From Azomonas agilis (GTDB lineage Bacteria; Pseudomonadota; Gammaproteobacteria; Pseudomonadales; Pseudomonadaceae): 64,000 nucleotides of DNA. The notes beneath the pieces were generated by a model. It saw only the letters and a program-made list of their open reading frames with translations, did no database searches and was not told where the DNA came from. Within the stretch, counting starts at the first letter, position 1. Every line of letters starts with the position of its first letter. Of this stretch, positions 1 through 7,617 are shown piece after piece. A program made the position numbers and the translations under genes. The DNA lies in NCBI RefSeq assembly GCF_007830255.1, contig NZ_VLKG01000006.1:62001-126000 (forward strand), in the 5' to 3' direction.

Positions 1-380
1 CAGGAGTTAACCTCTTTAAAATAGGACTCGACCTTATCCAAAAAGTCGTTGATTTCCCAAGCGATCTTACCCACCTCTCCCAGTTTTTTGGTGTTAGTGA
101 TCCGGCGGTCAAAAGCCCCTGTATTAGCCTCATGCACCGTTTCAAAAATAACCTTTAGGGTCAGCAACACCCGCTCAGCACGCTGCAATAAGATCAGTAG
201 AGGAATGAGCATCAAAGCGGGATTGAGCAGCCACCAAAAACTGGCATCGTATAACCCAATCCCAATCCCCGTGGTTAGCACAGCAATAGCCAACATACTG
301 ACCGCTAAAATCTTGATACCTGTCGCTAAAAATGGCGCTCCTGCGCTTACACCCTGCGTCTGAGATTGATGGGCGCTCAT
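1..380 (-). CDS. Methyl-accepting chemotaxis protein, N-terminal part (cut by window edge)
   Basis: The reading frame opens with ATG at 380 and runs off the left edge, giving 126 residues with no stop. They show a short polar N-terminus, two hydrophobic segments (about residues 17-44 and 48-66) with almost no loop between them, then a HAMP-like linker (about 75-126, including VHEANTGAFDRRI). This is the layout of Aer-type energy-taxis transducers, which have a membrane anchor but no periplasmic ligand domain. The signalling helices lie outside the window and were not seen. The start overlaps the stop of the upstream PAS gene by four bases (ATGA), so the two are probably co-translated and their products may act together. 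The chemoreceptor call is firm; the pairing is inference. Confidence 0.8.
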   Translation of the reverse strand, partial: MSAHQSQTQGVSAGAPFLATGIKILAVSMLAIAVLTTGIGIGLYDASFWWLLNPALMLIPLLILLQRAERVLLTLKVIFETVHEANTGAFDRRITNTKKLGEVGKIAWEINDFLDKVESYFKEVNS

Positions 381-916
381 GATGAAATATCCTTACGAAC
401 CAAGTCCAAAACAAAGGAGGTGTAATCAGTATTTTTAGTCTTCAACAATTCAGCCAAATAGGTTTGTGAGCGCTGTATCGCCTCTTGTCCCTTAGCTTGT
501 TGCTCCAAAGCCGCCATCTGTTGGTATATGGGAATCAAAATAGCCAAGTTTTCGGGAGAGGGTTTACGGCGTACCGAGTAGTAACCACGCAAGTGGCCTG
601 CGGCATCCCGATCTGGCGTAACGTTGGCCAAAACCCAGTAAAAAGACCCGTCTTTACACAGGTTTTTAACGTAACCAAAAAACTCTTCGCCGGCTTGTAG
701 GGTGCTCCACATCAACTTAAACACCCCACGCGGCATATCCGCATGCCGCACAATATTATGGGGCATACCCAATAACTCTAACTCCGAATAGCCCGCGATC
801 TTCATAAAGGTGCGGTTCGCGTAGGTGATCACGCCTCTAGTATCTGTTTTAGAGACGATAAACTCGCTTGCATCCAGCCTAATCTCACGATTGTTAGGCA
901 CAATCTCTCGCCTCAT
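377..916 (-). CDS. Aer-type PAS domain sensor protein
   Basis: A soluble protein of 179 residues made of one PAS domain (about residues 10-125) and a short helical tail. The PAS region closely resembles that of the aerotaxis receptor Aer, with segments such as MPHNIVRHADMPRGVF and FYWVLANVTP, so an FAD-binding redox or oxygen sensor is likely. There is no membrane segment, HAMP or signalling domain here; those are in the next gene, which overlaps by four bases. The start at 916 is preferred because GGAGGT lies just upstream of it. An in-frame ATG at 949 would add 11 residues but has no visible ribosome-binding site. Flavin binding is inferred from the family and was not shown residue by residue. 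Confidence 0.8.
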   Translation of the reverse strand: MRREIVPNNREIRLDASEFIVSKTDTRGVITYANRTFMKIAGYSELELLGMPHNIVRHADMPRGVFKLMWSTLQAGEEFFGYVKNLCKDGSFYWVLANVTPDRDAAGHLRGYYSVRRKPSPENLAILIPIYQQMAALEQQAKGQEAIQRSQTYLAELLKTKNTDYTSFVLDLVRKDISS

Positions 917-957
917 GCTACCTCCGGCCTGCTTTAGAGCACTAACCATCGTTGTAT

Positions 958-969
958 GGTATTGATACC
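958..969. repeat. 12-base inverted repeat in a divergent intergenic region
   Basis: GGTAT-TG-ATACC lies between the PAS gene (minus) and the hydroxyacid dehydrogenase gene (plus), 42 bases upstream of the PAS start at 916. It could be a small operator or a chance palindrome. The rest of the 950-1088 gap shows no clear -35/-10 pair. Confidence 0.3.
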
Positions 970-1088
970 GATCTGTATACGAAGTCTGTGTCCGAAAAAG
1001 GCACCGTAACGGAGGACTAAGCCATCGGTATTCTGATTATTTTCCTTGAACGTCATAATCACACAAGCCCGGTTTTAAGGTAAAAAAC

Positions 1089-2063
1089 ATGAACATAGCC
1101 ATCCTTGACGACTATCAACAAGTCGTCCAGCACCTTCCTTGCTTCAATCTGCTTAAAGGGCACAAAGTTCAAATCTTTAGCGATACGCCCGATACACGCG
1201 AACAACTCATAGCGCGCTTACAGAATCAAGAAGCCTTAGTCTTGATTCGTGAGCGCACCCTCATTGATCGAGCTTTGCTGGAGCAACTGCCTAATCTGCG
1301 CCTCATCAGCCAGACGGGCCGGATCAGCGGTCATATTGATGTCGAAGCCTGCACAGAATTGGGGGTTGCCATTGCCGAGGGACAGGGTTCTCCCGTCGCC
1401 CCGGCTGAACTTTGCTGGGCGCTGGTGATGGCCGCTAGCCGACATATTGTACCCTACGCCATGCACCTACAAGCAGGCATGTGGCAAAACAATGGCACAC
1501 TAGGTCTAGGTCGCAGCGTACAGGGGCTGACCTTTGGCATCTGGGGCTACGGAAAAATTGGTCAGCGGGTCGCCCGTTATGCTCAGGCCTTTGGCATGCA
1601 GGTTGTTATCTGGGGCAGTGAACAATCCAGAAATCAAGCCGTACAAGATGGCTTTACAGCCGCTCCAAGCCGATCTGCCTTCTTTGAGCAGTCTGACATT
1701 TTATCCTTGCATTTACGACTCAACGAGGCCACTCGTGGGCTGATCACCCAAGAAGATCTACTGCTGATGAAAAAAGATGCCCTATTAGTCAATGTCAGCC
1801 GCGCTGAACTCATAGCCCCCGGTGCATTGATCGCATCTTTGGATCAAGGACATCCCGGATTTGCAGCCTTGGATGTATTTGAATCCGAGCCTGCGAACCT
1901 AGACAATGACCCCTTGCTTAACCGACATAACGTGCTCTGCACGCCCCATATTGGTTATGTAGAACACAACAGCTATGAGCTGTACTTCAGAACAGCTTTT
2001 GAAAACCTGCTCTCCTTTACTCAAGGGCAGCCACAAAATATTGCCAACCCTCTAGCGCTTTAG
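1089..2063 (+). CDS. D-2-hydroxyacid dehydrogenase family protein
   Basis: A 324-residue NAD(P)-dependent dehydrogenase of the D-isomer 2-hydroxyacid family, expected to interconvert a 2-keto acid and a D-2-hydroxy acid in the cytoplasm. The Rossmann signature GYGKIGQRVA sits near residue 154. The catalytic arginine is in LHLRLNEATRG, the acidic residue in DVFESEP and the catalytic histidine in CTPHIGYVE, all in the usual order. Length is normal. The N-terminus (MNIAILDDYQ) resembles a subgroup often labelled phosphoglycerate dehydrogenase-like, but there is no C-terminal ACT domain, so it is unlikely to be the main SerA. The substrate cannot be told from the sequence. Confidence 0.88.
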   Translation: MNIAILDDYQQVVQHLPCFNLLKGHKVQIFSDTPDTREQLIARLQNQEALVLIRERTLIDRALLEQLPNLRLISQTGRISGHIDVEACTELGVAIAEGQGSPVAPAELCWALVMAASRHIVPYAMHLQAGMWQNNGTLGLGRSVQGLTFGIWGYGKIGQRVARYAQAFGMQVVIWGSEQSRNQAVQDGFTAAPSRSAFFEQSDILSLHLRLNEATRGLITQEDLLLMKKDALLVNVSRAELIAPGALIASLDQGHPGFAALDVFESEPANLDNDPLLNRHNVLCTPHIGYVEHNSYELYFRTAFENLLSFTQGQPQNIANPLAL

Positions 2064-2145
2064 TCAGCCCGTTAAACTCCGAGCCACAAGCGTGATAAGG
2101 ATCGTCCAAAACCCTGATACAGTGCGATGAGTACGGAGGATATTC

Positions 2146-2712
2146 ATGCAAGACGATGATTTTGATCTGTTTCGCGCCAATGTGCGGGGCATTAAGCCGA
2201 TCTCAATTGACCGAGCAGACACAGGCAAACCCCGCCAAGACCGGCAACAAGTTACCTATAAAAGAACACAAGCCTCTAGCCCCACGGCACAACAGCGCAT
2301 ACAGGTAGATGGGCTGTCTGATCAATTTGTCATTGATGTTGCTGCCGAAGAAGAGCTGTTCTGGGCCCGTGAAGGTGTTCAAGAGGGACAGATGCGCAAG
2401 ATGAAGGCCGGTCAAATCCCTTTTGAAGGCAACCTTGACCTGCACGGTCTGAGTGTAGAAAAAGCTCGCGAACAACTCTGGGCCTTTTTAGCGGAAGCCC
2501 TACGCTTCGAAATTCGCTGTACCCGTGTTACCCACGGTAAAGCCGCTCGAACCGATGGTAAACGCCCTATGCTTAAAAGCCACGTCAACACTTGGTTGCG
2601 CCAGCATCCTCAGGTACTGGGCTTTACCTCATGCCAAGCGAAGCACGGAGGCACAGGCGCTGTTTATGTACTGCTCAAACGTACTATGTTAGAGGGCCGT
2701 GATGAAGATTAA
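2146..2712 (+). CDS. Smr domain-containing protein (possible endonuclease)
   Basis: A 188-residue protein with a charged N-terminal half and a C-terminal Smr (small MutS-related) domain from about residue 95. The hallmark segments are present: LDLHGLSVEKAR, then RVTHGKAARTDGKRPMLK, then a C-terminal GGTGAVYVLLKR strand. It belongs to the stand-alone Smr group (YdaL/SmrA-like), members of which have nicking or RNase activity. The usual HGKG turn reads HGKA here. A strong GGAGG lies seven bases before the ATG. The gene is followed by a short hairpin with a T run, so it is probably transcribed separately from folE. Confidence 0.85.
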   Translation: MQDDDFDLFRANVRGIKPISIDRADTGKPRQDRQQVTYKRTQASSPTAQQRIQVDGLSDQFVIDVAAEEELFWAREGVQEGQMRKMKAGQIPFEGNLDLHGLSVEKAREQLWAFLAEALRFEIRCTRVTHGKAARTDGKRPMLKSHVNTWLRQHPQVLGFTSCQAKHGGTGAVYVLLKRTMLEGRDED

Positions 2713-2756
2713 CCGCACCTCTCTCACTGCTATAAGCACCCTGAGCCTCTTTTCTC

Positions 2757-2784
2757 GTCTGCATACTTATGGGCAGACTTTTTC
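2757..2784 (+). terminator. Possible Rho-independent terminator between smr gene and folE
   Basis: GTCTGC and GCAGAC form a six-base-pair stem with a ten-base loop, directly followed by five T residues. The stem is short, so termination may be partial. It overlaps an alternative upstream ATG for folE at 2769, which argues that folE starts at 2802. Confidence 0.4.
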
Positions 2785-2801
2785 TCAGACAGGTTTACCC
2801 C

Positions 2802-3353
2802 ATGTCTCTTGAACAACATTACTCCGCAATCCTCCAACACCTTGGCGAAGACATTACCCGCGAAGGATTGATTGATACGCCCAAACGGGCAGCCAAAGCC
2901 ATGCAGTACCTCTGCAAAGGCTACCAACAGACTTTAGAGGAAGTCACCAACGGGGCACTCTTTAGCTCAGATACCAGCGAAATGGTTCTGATCAAAGATA
3001 TAGAGCTGTATTCACTGTGCGAACACCACATTTTGCCCTTTATTGGTAAAGCCCATGTCGCCTACTTACCCGCCGGGAAAGTGCTGGGACTGTCTAAAGT
3101 GGCACGCATTGTTGATATGTACGCTCGACGCTTACAAATTCAAGAAAATCTGACCCGACAAATTGCCGAAGCCATACAGCAAGTTACCGAGGCTGCTGGC
3201 GTTGCTGTGGTTATAGAAGCACAGCATATGTGCATGATGATGCGTGGTGTGGAAAAGCAAAACTCCTCCATGGTCACTTCGGTCATGTTGGGACAGTTTC
3301 GCGAAAATACTGCAACCCGCAGTGAGTTTCTCAGCCTAGTGCGGGCTCGCTGA
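2802..3353 (+). CDS. folE: GTP cyclohydrolase I
   Basis: A 183-residue enzyme that converts GTP to 7,8-dihydroneopterin triphosphate, the first step of folate (and tetrahydropterin) synthesis. It has the zinc ligands in [10 protein letters not shown] (Cys and His) and [10 protein letters not shown] (Cys), and the central block [19 protein letters not shown]. The N-terminus [17 protein letters not shown] matches the start of pseudomonad FolE proteins, which is why 2802 was chosen over the ATG at 2769. The ribosome-binding site is weak. The gene converges on fleQ, only 15 bases separating the two stops. Confidence 0.95.
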   Translation: MSLEQHYSAILQHLGEDITREGLIDTPKRAAKAMQYLCKGYQQTLEEVTNGALFSSDTSEMVLIKDIELYSLCEHHILPFIGKAHVAYLPAGKVLGLSKVARIVDMYARRLQIQENLTRQIAEAIQQVTEAAGVAVVIEAQHMCMMMRGVEKQNSSMVTSVMLGQFRENTATRSEFLSLVRAR

Positions 3354-3368
3354 TCTCCTGCAATTAAA

Positions 3369-3397
3369 TTACCCGGCCTCGGTATCGTGCCGGGTAA
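3369..3397. repeat. Nine-base-pair inverted repeat over the fleQ stop codon
   Basis: TTACCCGGC and GCCGGGTAA form a perfect nine-base-pair stem with an 11-base loop. One arm contains the fleQ stop codon and the rest lies in its last codons. It sits between the convergent folE and fleQ genes and may help end both transcripts, but no good T run follows on either strand. A coding coincidence is possible. Confidence 0.4.
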
Positions 3398-4865
3398 TGC
3401 CGTATTTGCGCATTTTTTCAACCAAAGTGGTACGCCGAATCCGTAAGCGCTCCGCGGCATGGGCAACAATGCCTTCCGCCTCGTTCAAAGCTTGCTGAAT
3501 CAGCCCCTGCTCCAATTGGTTTAGGTATTCCTTTAAATCCAAACCCTCTTCGGGTAATGGCTTTAACTTATGACTTATGAGCGACTCGTCTTCAACGGAC
3601 TCATCCTCCTCGCTGAAGAAGGTATCAAATAAGGCTTGCTGCTCCTGCTCCAACTCATCCAAAACCCCTTGCACATCCTCCTGCACACAGGATTCCTCCT
3701 GACGAAATTTCCAAGGTAACTCAGCGACACCCACGACACGCCCTGGATACATAATGGCCATACGCTCAACCAAATTAGCCAGTTCGCGCACATTACCAGG
3801 CCAAGGGTAACGACTCAGAGCGCTTACTGCCGCCGGATTAAAACGTACAGAGCCGCGTTTATCCCGCTCAAGTCGCACCAGCAGGTCACAGATGAGGGCG
3901 GGAATATCCTCGGCGCGCTCCCGTAAGGGGGGCATTTCAATGGGGAATACGTTTAGCCGATAATACAGATCCTCCCGAAAGCTGCTTTGAGTAATCATCT
4001 GCTCCAGATCTTTATGGGTAGCGGCGATAATACGCACGTCTACATTCTGAGTTCGATTACTCCCCACCCGCTCAAAGGTACGCTCTTGTAACACGCGCAA
4101 CAGTTTGACTTGCATGAATAAAGGCATATCGCCGATTTCATCCAAAAACAGCGTACCACCTTGGGCTAACTCAAAACGCCCAGCTCTTGAGGTAATAGCT
4201 CCGGTAAAGGCTCCTTTTTCGTGGCCAAACAGCTCGCTTTCTAAAAGCTCACTCGGAATAGCACCGCAGTTAACCGGCACAAAGGGGGCTTCTGAACGGC
4301 GAGAGTGCAAATGCAGATTACGGGCAACCACCTCCTTCCCGGTTCCAGACTCGCCCAAGATCAGTACATTAGCCTCAGTATCTGCCACTTGGTACATCAT
4401 TTGCCGGATGACCTGCATAGGGCGGCTGTTGCCCACTAAAGAGCGAAACAGCAAAGGATCACGCCCACCCAAAGAGGGACGGATGGACTGTGTACTCCAA
4501 TAAGTATGGCTCTGATAGAGGGCATCCCAAAGACTGGCATACCCAAAAGGCGTTTCTAATTGAGCCAACACACGCAACCGCAGAGCCTCTGGCCAATAAC
4601 TAGGTGCGGGCTCTAAAAGAATAATGGGGAGAATACGACCTTGCTTTTGTAAAAACTCAGATAACCCCCTAAAACTGTCTAAATCAAGGCAGCCTAGAAT
4701 CAAGGTTGTAGGTATTGGATGAGTAGCCCAATGATTCATCCATACCGACCAATCCCAACTCCCAAGGCTCTGACAGGACTCGCCTAAAAAAGCCAGAATA
4801 GCTGATAAGTCACGACAGCGATTTTCATTGTCGTCGATCAATAAAACGTTACTTTCATGCCTCAT
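3369..4865 (-). CDS. fleQ: Sigma-54-dependent flagellar master regulator FleQ
   Basis: A 498-residue enhancer-binding protein expected to switch on sigma-54 flagellar promoters; in Pseudomonas it also controls exopolysaccharide genes in response to c-di-GMP. It has an N-terminal receiver-like domain (about 1-120) without a clear phospho-acceptor site, an AAA+ domain with Walker A GESGTGK (171-177), GAFTGA (218-223) and Walker B LFLDEI (239-244), and a C-terminal Fis-type helix-turn-helix whose segment [19 protein letters not shown] is typical of FleQ/FlrA. The start [13 protein letters not shown] aligns with FleQ; an ATG at 4898 would add 11 residues. The partner kinase genes fleSR are not in the window. 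The main flagellar cluster begins about 11 kb away. Confidence 0.94.
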   Translation of the reverse strand: MRHESNVLLIDDNENRCRDLSAILAFLGESCQSLGSWDWSVWMNHWATHPIPTTLILGCLDLDSFRGLSEFLQKQGRILPIILLEPAPSYWPEALRLRVLAQLETPFGYASLWDALYQSHTYWSTQSIRPSLGGRDPLLFRSLVGNSRPMQVIRQMMYQVADTEANVLILGESGTGKEVVARNLHLHSRRSEAPFVPVNCGAIPSELLESELFGHEKGAFTGAITSRAGRFELAQGGTLFLDEIGDMPLFMQVKLLRVLQERTFERVGSNRTQNVDVRIIAATHKDLEQMITQSSFREDLYYRLNVFPIEMPPLRERAEDIPALICDLLVRLERDKRGSVRFNPAAVSALSRYPWPGNVRELANLVERMAIMYPGRVVGVAELPWKFRQEESCVQEDVQGVLDELEQEQQALFDTFFSEEDESVEDESLISHKLKPLPEEGLDLKEYLNQLEQGLIQQALNEAEGIVAHAAERLRIRRTTLVEKMRKYGITRHDTEAG

Positions 4866-4971
4866 TAAACTTTTTACCCATGCATCTTCAAAGGGCATCT
4901 CTTTTTAAAATGCACACTAGTTAAAAAAAGAATGCAGGATCAAACACAATATAACAAGTTTAGTACCTAAG

Positions 4972-5283
4972 CTAAGATTTAACGCCACGATAACAATCTA
5001 TACCTTGTTGAGCGTGATTCATCTGTATCAATTCTATAGCCAGTTGCTTTCGCTCAGCTTCACAGACTGGAATAAGCTTTTGATACACCGCTTGTAGTTG
5101 TTGTAAAGCGGCAACCAAGTCTAAATCCCTAGAGTAGTCTGATGACAAACTGGCTACCAGCATACGACAATCTTCGTCTAAAACCTTGATCTGATCCCAA
5201 TTTTGAACGGCCATCGCTTCATTGAACGCCTGAGTCAAACGAATAATCTGATTCGCAGATACCGCCATAGCAAACAGCCTCAT
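4972..5283 (-). CDS. FliT-like flagellar export chaperone
   Basis: A small helical protein of 103 residues (98 if the ATG at 5268, which follows GAGG, is used). The spacing of helices and the segment LTQAFNEAMAVQNWDQIKVLDEDCR resemble the FliT/FleP family, chaperones of the filament cap FliD that in Pseudomonas and Vibrio lie in fliD-fliS-fliT just before fleQ. It directly precedes fleQ here, which supports the call, but fliD and fliS are not upstream; the ccm operon is. Sequence similarity alone is modest. An unrelated small helical protein cannot be excluded. Confidence 0.6.
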   Translation of the reverse strand: MRLFAMAVSANQIIRLTQAFNEAMAVQNWDQIKVLDEDCRMLVASLSSDYSRDLDLVAALQQLQAVYQKLIPVCEAERKQLAIELIQMNHAQQGIDCYRGVKS

Positions 5284-5382
5284 CAGCTCATTGGGTTTTA
5301 GACTGAAACTAGTCAGTTTTCTTACTGTAACCGATAAAACTCAAATTAACGCATGTATTTATCAAGGTTAGTCTATTTGTTT

Positions 5383-5410
5383 CCTCTAATTAAGTGTCCT
5401 TAATTAGAGG
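5383..5410. repeat. Perfect 12-base-pair hairpin at the end of the ccm operon
   Basis: CCTCTAATTAAG and CTTAATTAGAGG form a perfect 12-base-pair stem with a four-base loop. It covers the last codons and the stop of ccmI. Neither strand has a T run after it, so it is not a textbook intrinsic terminator. It could stabilise the 3' end of the ccm message or act as a weak terminator before fliT-fleQ. Confidence 0.6.
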
Positions 5411-6629
5411 CTGCCCTAGACTGTTCAATCAATAAATGCTGCGTCAGCTTTGAACCTTTATTAAGCGATAATTCCGAAGTTTCTACCGCCCAATCACCCT
5501 GTAAAGCATTTCCTGAACGGGAGATACGAGCGACTAAGATAACTTTTTCAAACCCTGACAGCCGCAACTGAGGCAACATGGCATCGGCATCACTTAATAC
5601 CACCTCAGCGGGCAAGTCCGCTAGGGTGAGACGTTTAACCGCTAGGGGCATTGGCATAGGTAATTGGGCACCCGAAGCCTTGGCAAATATGAATACACTG
5701 TCTTCCGGCTTGGCTTGAGCCCGTACTTCAGGGGTGACATCTACTGTTACTCGAATGCCTACAGTCTGAGCGCCGCCTGTGGAACTTTGGTGTTGCAGTT
5801 CTGCTTTAGCCCGAGCAATGCCACCTAAAATAGCAGCCCGTGATGGATTCTGCTCCGGCAGTAAGACTTCCATCCGTGTCCAAAAATACACCGCATCTTG
5901 AAAACGCTTGGCTTCAAATGCAACAGCTCCTAGCAACCCTAAGGTCGTTAACTCCTTGGGATCAGCCCGTAATACCTCTTCAGCCGTCTGTTGCATTTCT
6001 TCAGACCAAGTGCGTCCCGGAGAGAAATAACGCGCCTGAAGCCATTGCCCTAATAACTCTGGCTGACGGCCCGTCACTTGAATCGCGCGCTCAAAAGCAG
6101 CAGTGGCCTGCACTGGCTTATCTTGATCCATGTAAGCACGACCCAAGCTGTACCAAATGCCACCGGCCTCGGGTTGTAGTTGAGTGGCGCGCTGTAGCCG
6201 ATCAATCAATTCATCAGCATTAGCAGGAGGTGTTGCCATCTCGCGAGTTAGTGCCAGCTTGGCTTGACTCCCCCAGTGTTGATACAGATAAACCGCAGCC
6301 AGAGGAATCAAAATCGCCAACAATACCAACAACCCTTTCCCCAAAGGCTTAAAGGCTGAGTTGGAGACTGCGGTTGCTGCAACTGCATCCGTATCGGCTA
6401 ACAACTCTCGTGCCGCCTCTGTACGCGCTTGCTCCCATTGCGCGCCGGACAACACACCCGCCGCTTGCTGAGCTGATAAAGTAGCCAAGCGCTCTTGATA
6501 AAGTTCGACATTCAGGGCCGTACGATCAGAGTGAGTGGTTTGGGATACTTTACTGCGCCATACCGGAATCAAGATGCAGGCTGAAGCCAGTAACAATAAG
6601 GGCGTGGCAGCGATCCAGAAATCAATCAT
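5400..6629 (-). CDS. ccmI: Cytochrome c maturation protein CcmI (CycH)
   Basis: A 409-residue membrane protein that holds apocytochrome c for haem ligation by CcmF/CcmH. It has an N-terminal membrane helix (MIDFWIAATPLLLLASACIL), a cytoplasmic loop, a second helix (about 97-115) and a periplasmic TPR region (for example IWYSLGRAYMDQDKPVQATA), followed by a C-terminal beta-rich domain. The ATG at 6629 was chosen; it has GGAG upstream and overlaps ccmH by eight bases. An earlier start at 6674 would add 15 residues inside ccmH. It is the last gene of the ccm operon and ends in a perfect hairpin. Confidence 0.92.
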   Translation of the reverse strand: MIDFWIAATPLLLLASACILIPVWRSKVSQTTHSDRTALNVELYQERLATLSAQQAAGVLSGAQWEQARTEAARELLADTDAVAATAVSNSAFKPLGKGLLVLLAILIPLAAVYLYQHWGSQAKLALTREMATPPANADELIDRLQRATQLQPEAGGIWYSLGRAYMDQDKPVQATAAFERAIQVTGRQPELLGQWLQARYFSPGRTWSEEMQQTAEEVLRADPKELTTLGLLGAVAFEAKRFQDAVYFWTRMEVLLPEQNPSRAAILGGIARAKAELQHQSSTGGAQTVGIRVTVDVTPEVRAQAKPEDSVFIFAKASGAQLPMPMPLAVKRLTLADLPAEVVLSDADAMLPQLRLSGFEKVILVARISRSGNALQGDWAVETSELSLNKGSKLTQHLLIEQSRAASN

Positions 6630-7089
6630 GCTTTTTACGCTCCAATAAAGAAGCCAACCGCTGATGCTCTGCATCAGTCAGAGGTAGTGCCGAAGTATCC
6701 GTTTTTTGTTGCCGCTGCCGCACCATCCAGCGCACCCCAACCACCCCTCCGAGCAACAAGAACAAAGGCCCAAACCACAGCAAGAGAGTGTTAAAACTCA
6801 AGGGTGGGTTGTAGCGCACAAAGTCCCCATAACGCGCTACCAGATACTCAATGATTTGCTCATCCGTTTGGCCTTCTTGAATCAGGCGGTAAATCTCCTG
6901 ACGTAAGTCCATCGCAATGGGCGCATTGGAGTCAGCAATATTTTGATTTTGGCATTTGGGACAGCGCAGCTCTTCCACCAATACTCGATAGCGGGCACGC
7001 TCGGCATCGGTGGAAAACTCGTAGGTATCAATGGCTGCCCAACCCACACTGACCCACAGTAATAGAGTGATTGCAATCAGCCGCTTCAT
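6622..7089 (-). CDS. ccmH: Cytochrome c maturation protein CcmH
   Basis: A 155-residue thiol-redox protein that reduces the haem-binding CXXC of apocytochrome c. It has a cleavable signal peptide (MKRLIAITLLLWVSVGWA), the family motif LRCPKCQNQNIADSNA with Cys43 and Cys46, and a C-terminal membrane anchor (about 100-120). The length fits the short CcmH form, with CcmI as a separate protein, as in Pseudomonas. It overlaps ccmG by four bases and ccmI by eight, indicating translational coupling. Confidence 0.95.
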   Translation of the reverse strand: MKRLIAITLLLWVSVGWAAIDTYEFSTDAERARYRVLVEELRCPKCQNQNIADSNAPIAMDLRQEIYRLIQEGQTDEQIIEYLVARYGDFVRYNPPLSFNTLLLWFGPLFLLLGGVVGVRWMVRQRQQKTDTSALPLTDAEHQRLASLLERKKHD

Positions 7090-7613
7090 TCGCCCTGCAA
7101 CTCCTGATACAAAGGCGCTAACTGCTCACGCCATACTTGATCGGTGATTACGCCTACAAACTTGTGCCGAATGATGCCGTTTTTGTCGAGCAAAAAGGTT
7201 TCTGGTGCCCCATACACACCTAAATCAAAGCCTAAGCGCCCTTCAGCATCCTGAATATTGAGGCGATAAGGATTTAAAAAGTCTGCTAACCACTGACGGG
7301 CCATAGCGTTGTCGTCTTTATAGTTAACCCCATAAATCAGTACGCCTTGGGCTGCCAGACGATTCAGTACAGGGTGCTCCACCCTACAAGCGACACACCA
7401 AGTGGCCCAGACATTCAGCAAAGCCGGACGACCTAATAAATCTTTGTCGGTAATTAGGCTCTGCCCTTCTACTGCGGGCAGGGAAAAAGCCGGTATAGGC
7501 TTACCAATCAGAGCAGAGGGTAATTCTTCGGGCTTTAAAAAAAGTCCTCGGTATAAAAACAAGGTTAAGAGTAAAAAGGCGACCAAGGGCACCAGCAAGA
7601 CAAGCCGTTTCAT
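7086..7613 (-). CDS. ccmG: Thiol:disulfide interchange protein CcmG (DsbE)
   Basis: A 175-residue membrane-anchored thioredoxin-like protein that keeps apocytochrome c or CcmH reduced in the periplasm. It has an N-terminal anchor (residues 3-20), the active site WCVAC (Cys73, Cys76) and the cis-proline segment GVYGAPETFLLD typical of CcmG/DsbE. It lies between ccmF (gap of four bases) and ccmH (overlap of four). Confidence 0.95.
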   Translation of the reverse strand: MKRLVLLVPLVAFLLLTLFLYRGLFLKPEELPSALIGKPIPAFSLPAVEGQSLITDKDLLGRPALLNVWATWCVACRVEHPVLNRLAAQGVLIYGVNYKDDNAMARQWLADFLNPYRLNIQDAEGRLGFDLGVYGAPETFLLDKNGIIRHKFVGVITDQVWREQLAPLYQELQGE

Positions 7614-7617
7614 GCGT

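Noticed and set aside
5330-5337. ACCGATAA resembling a sigma-28 -10 element
   Set aside because: It faces away from fliT-fleQ, has no -35 element at the right distance and no gene downstream on that strand.
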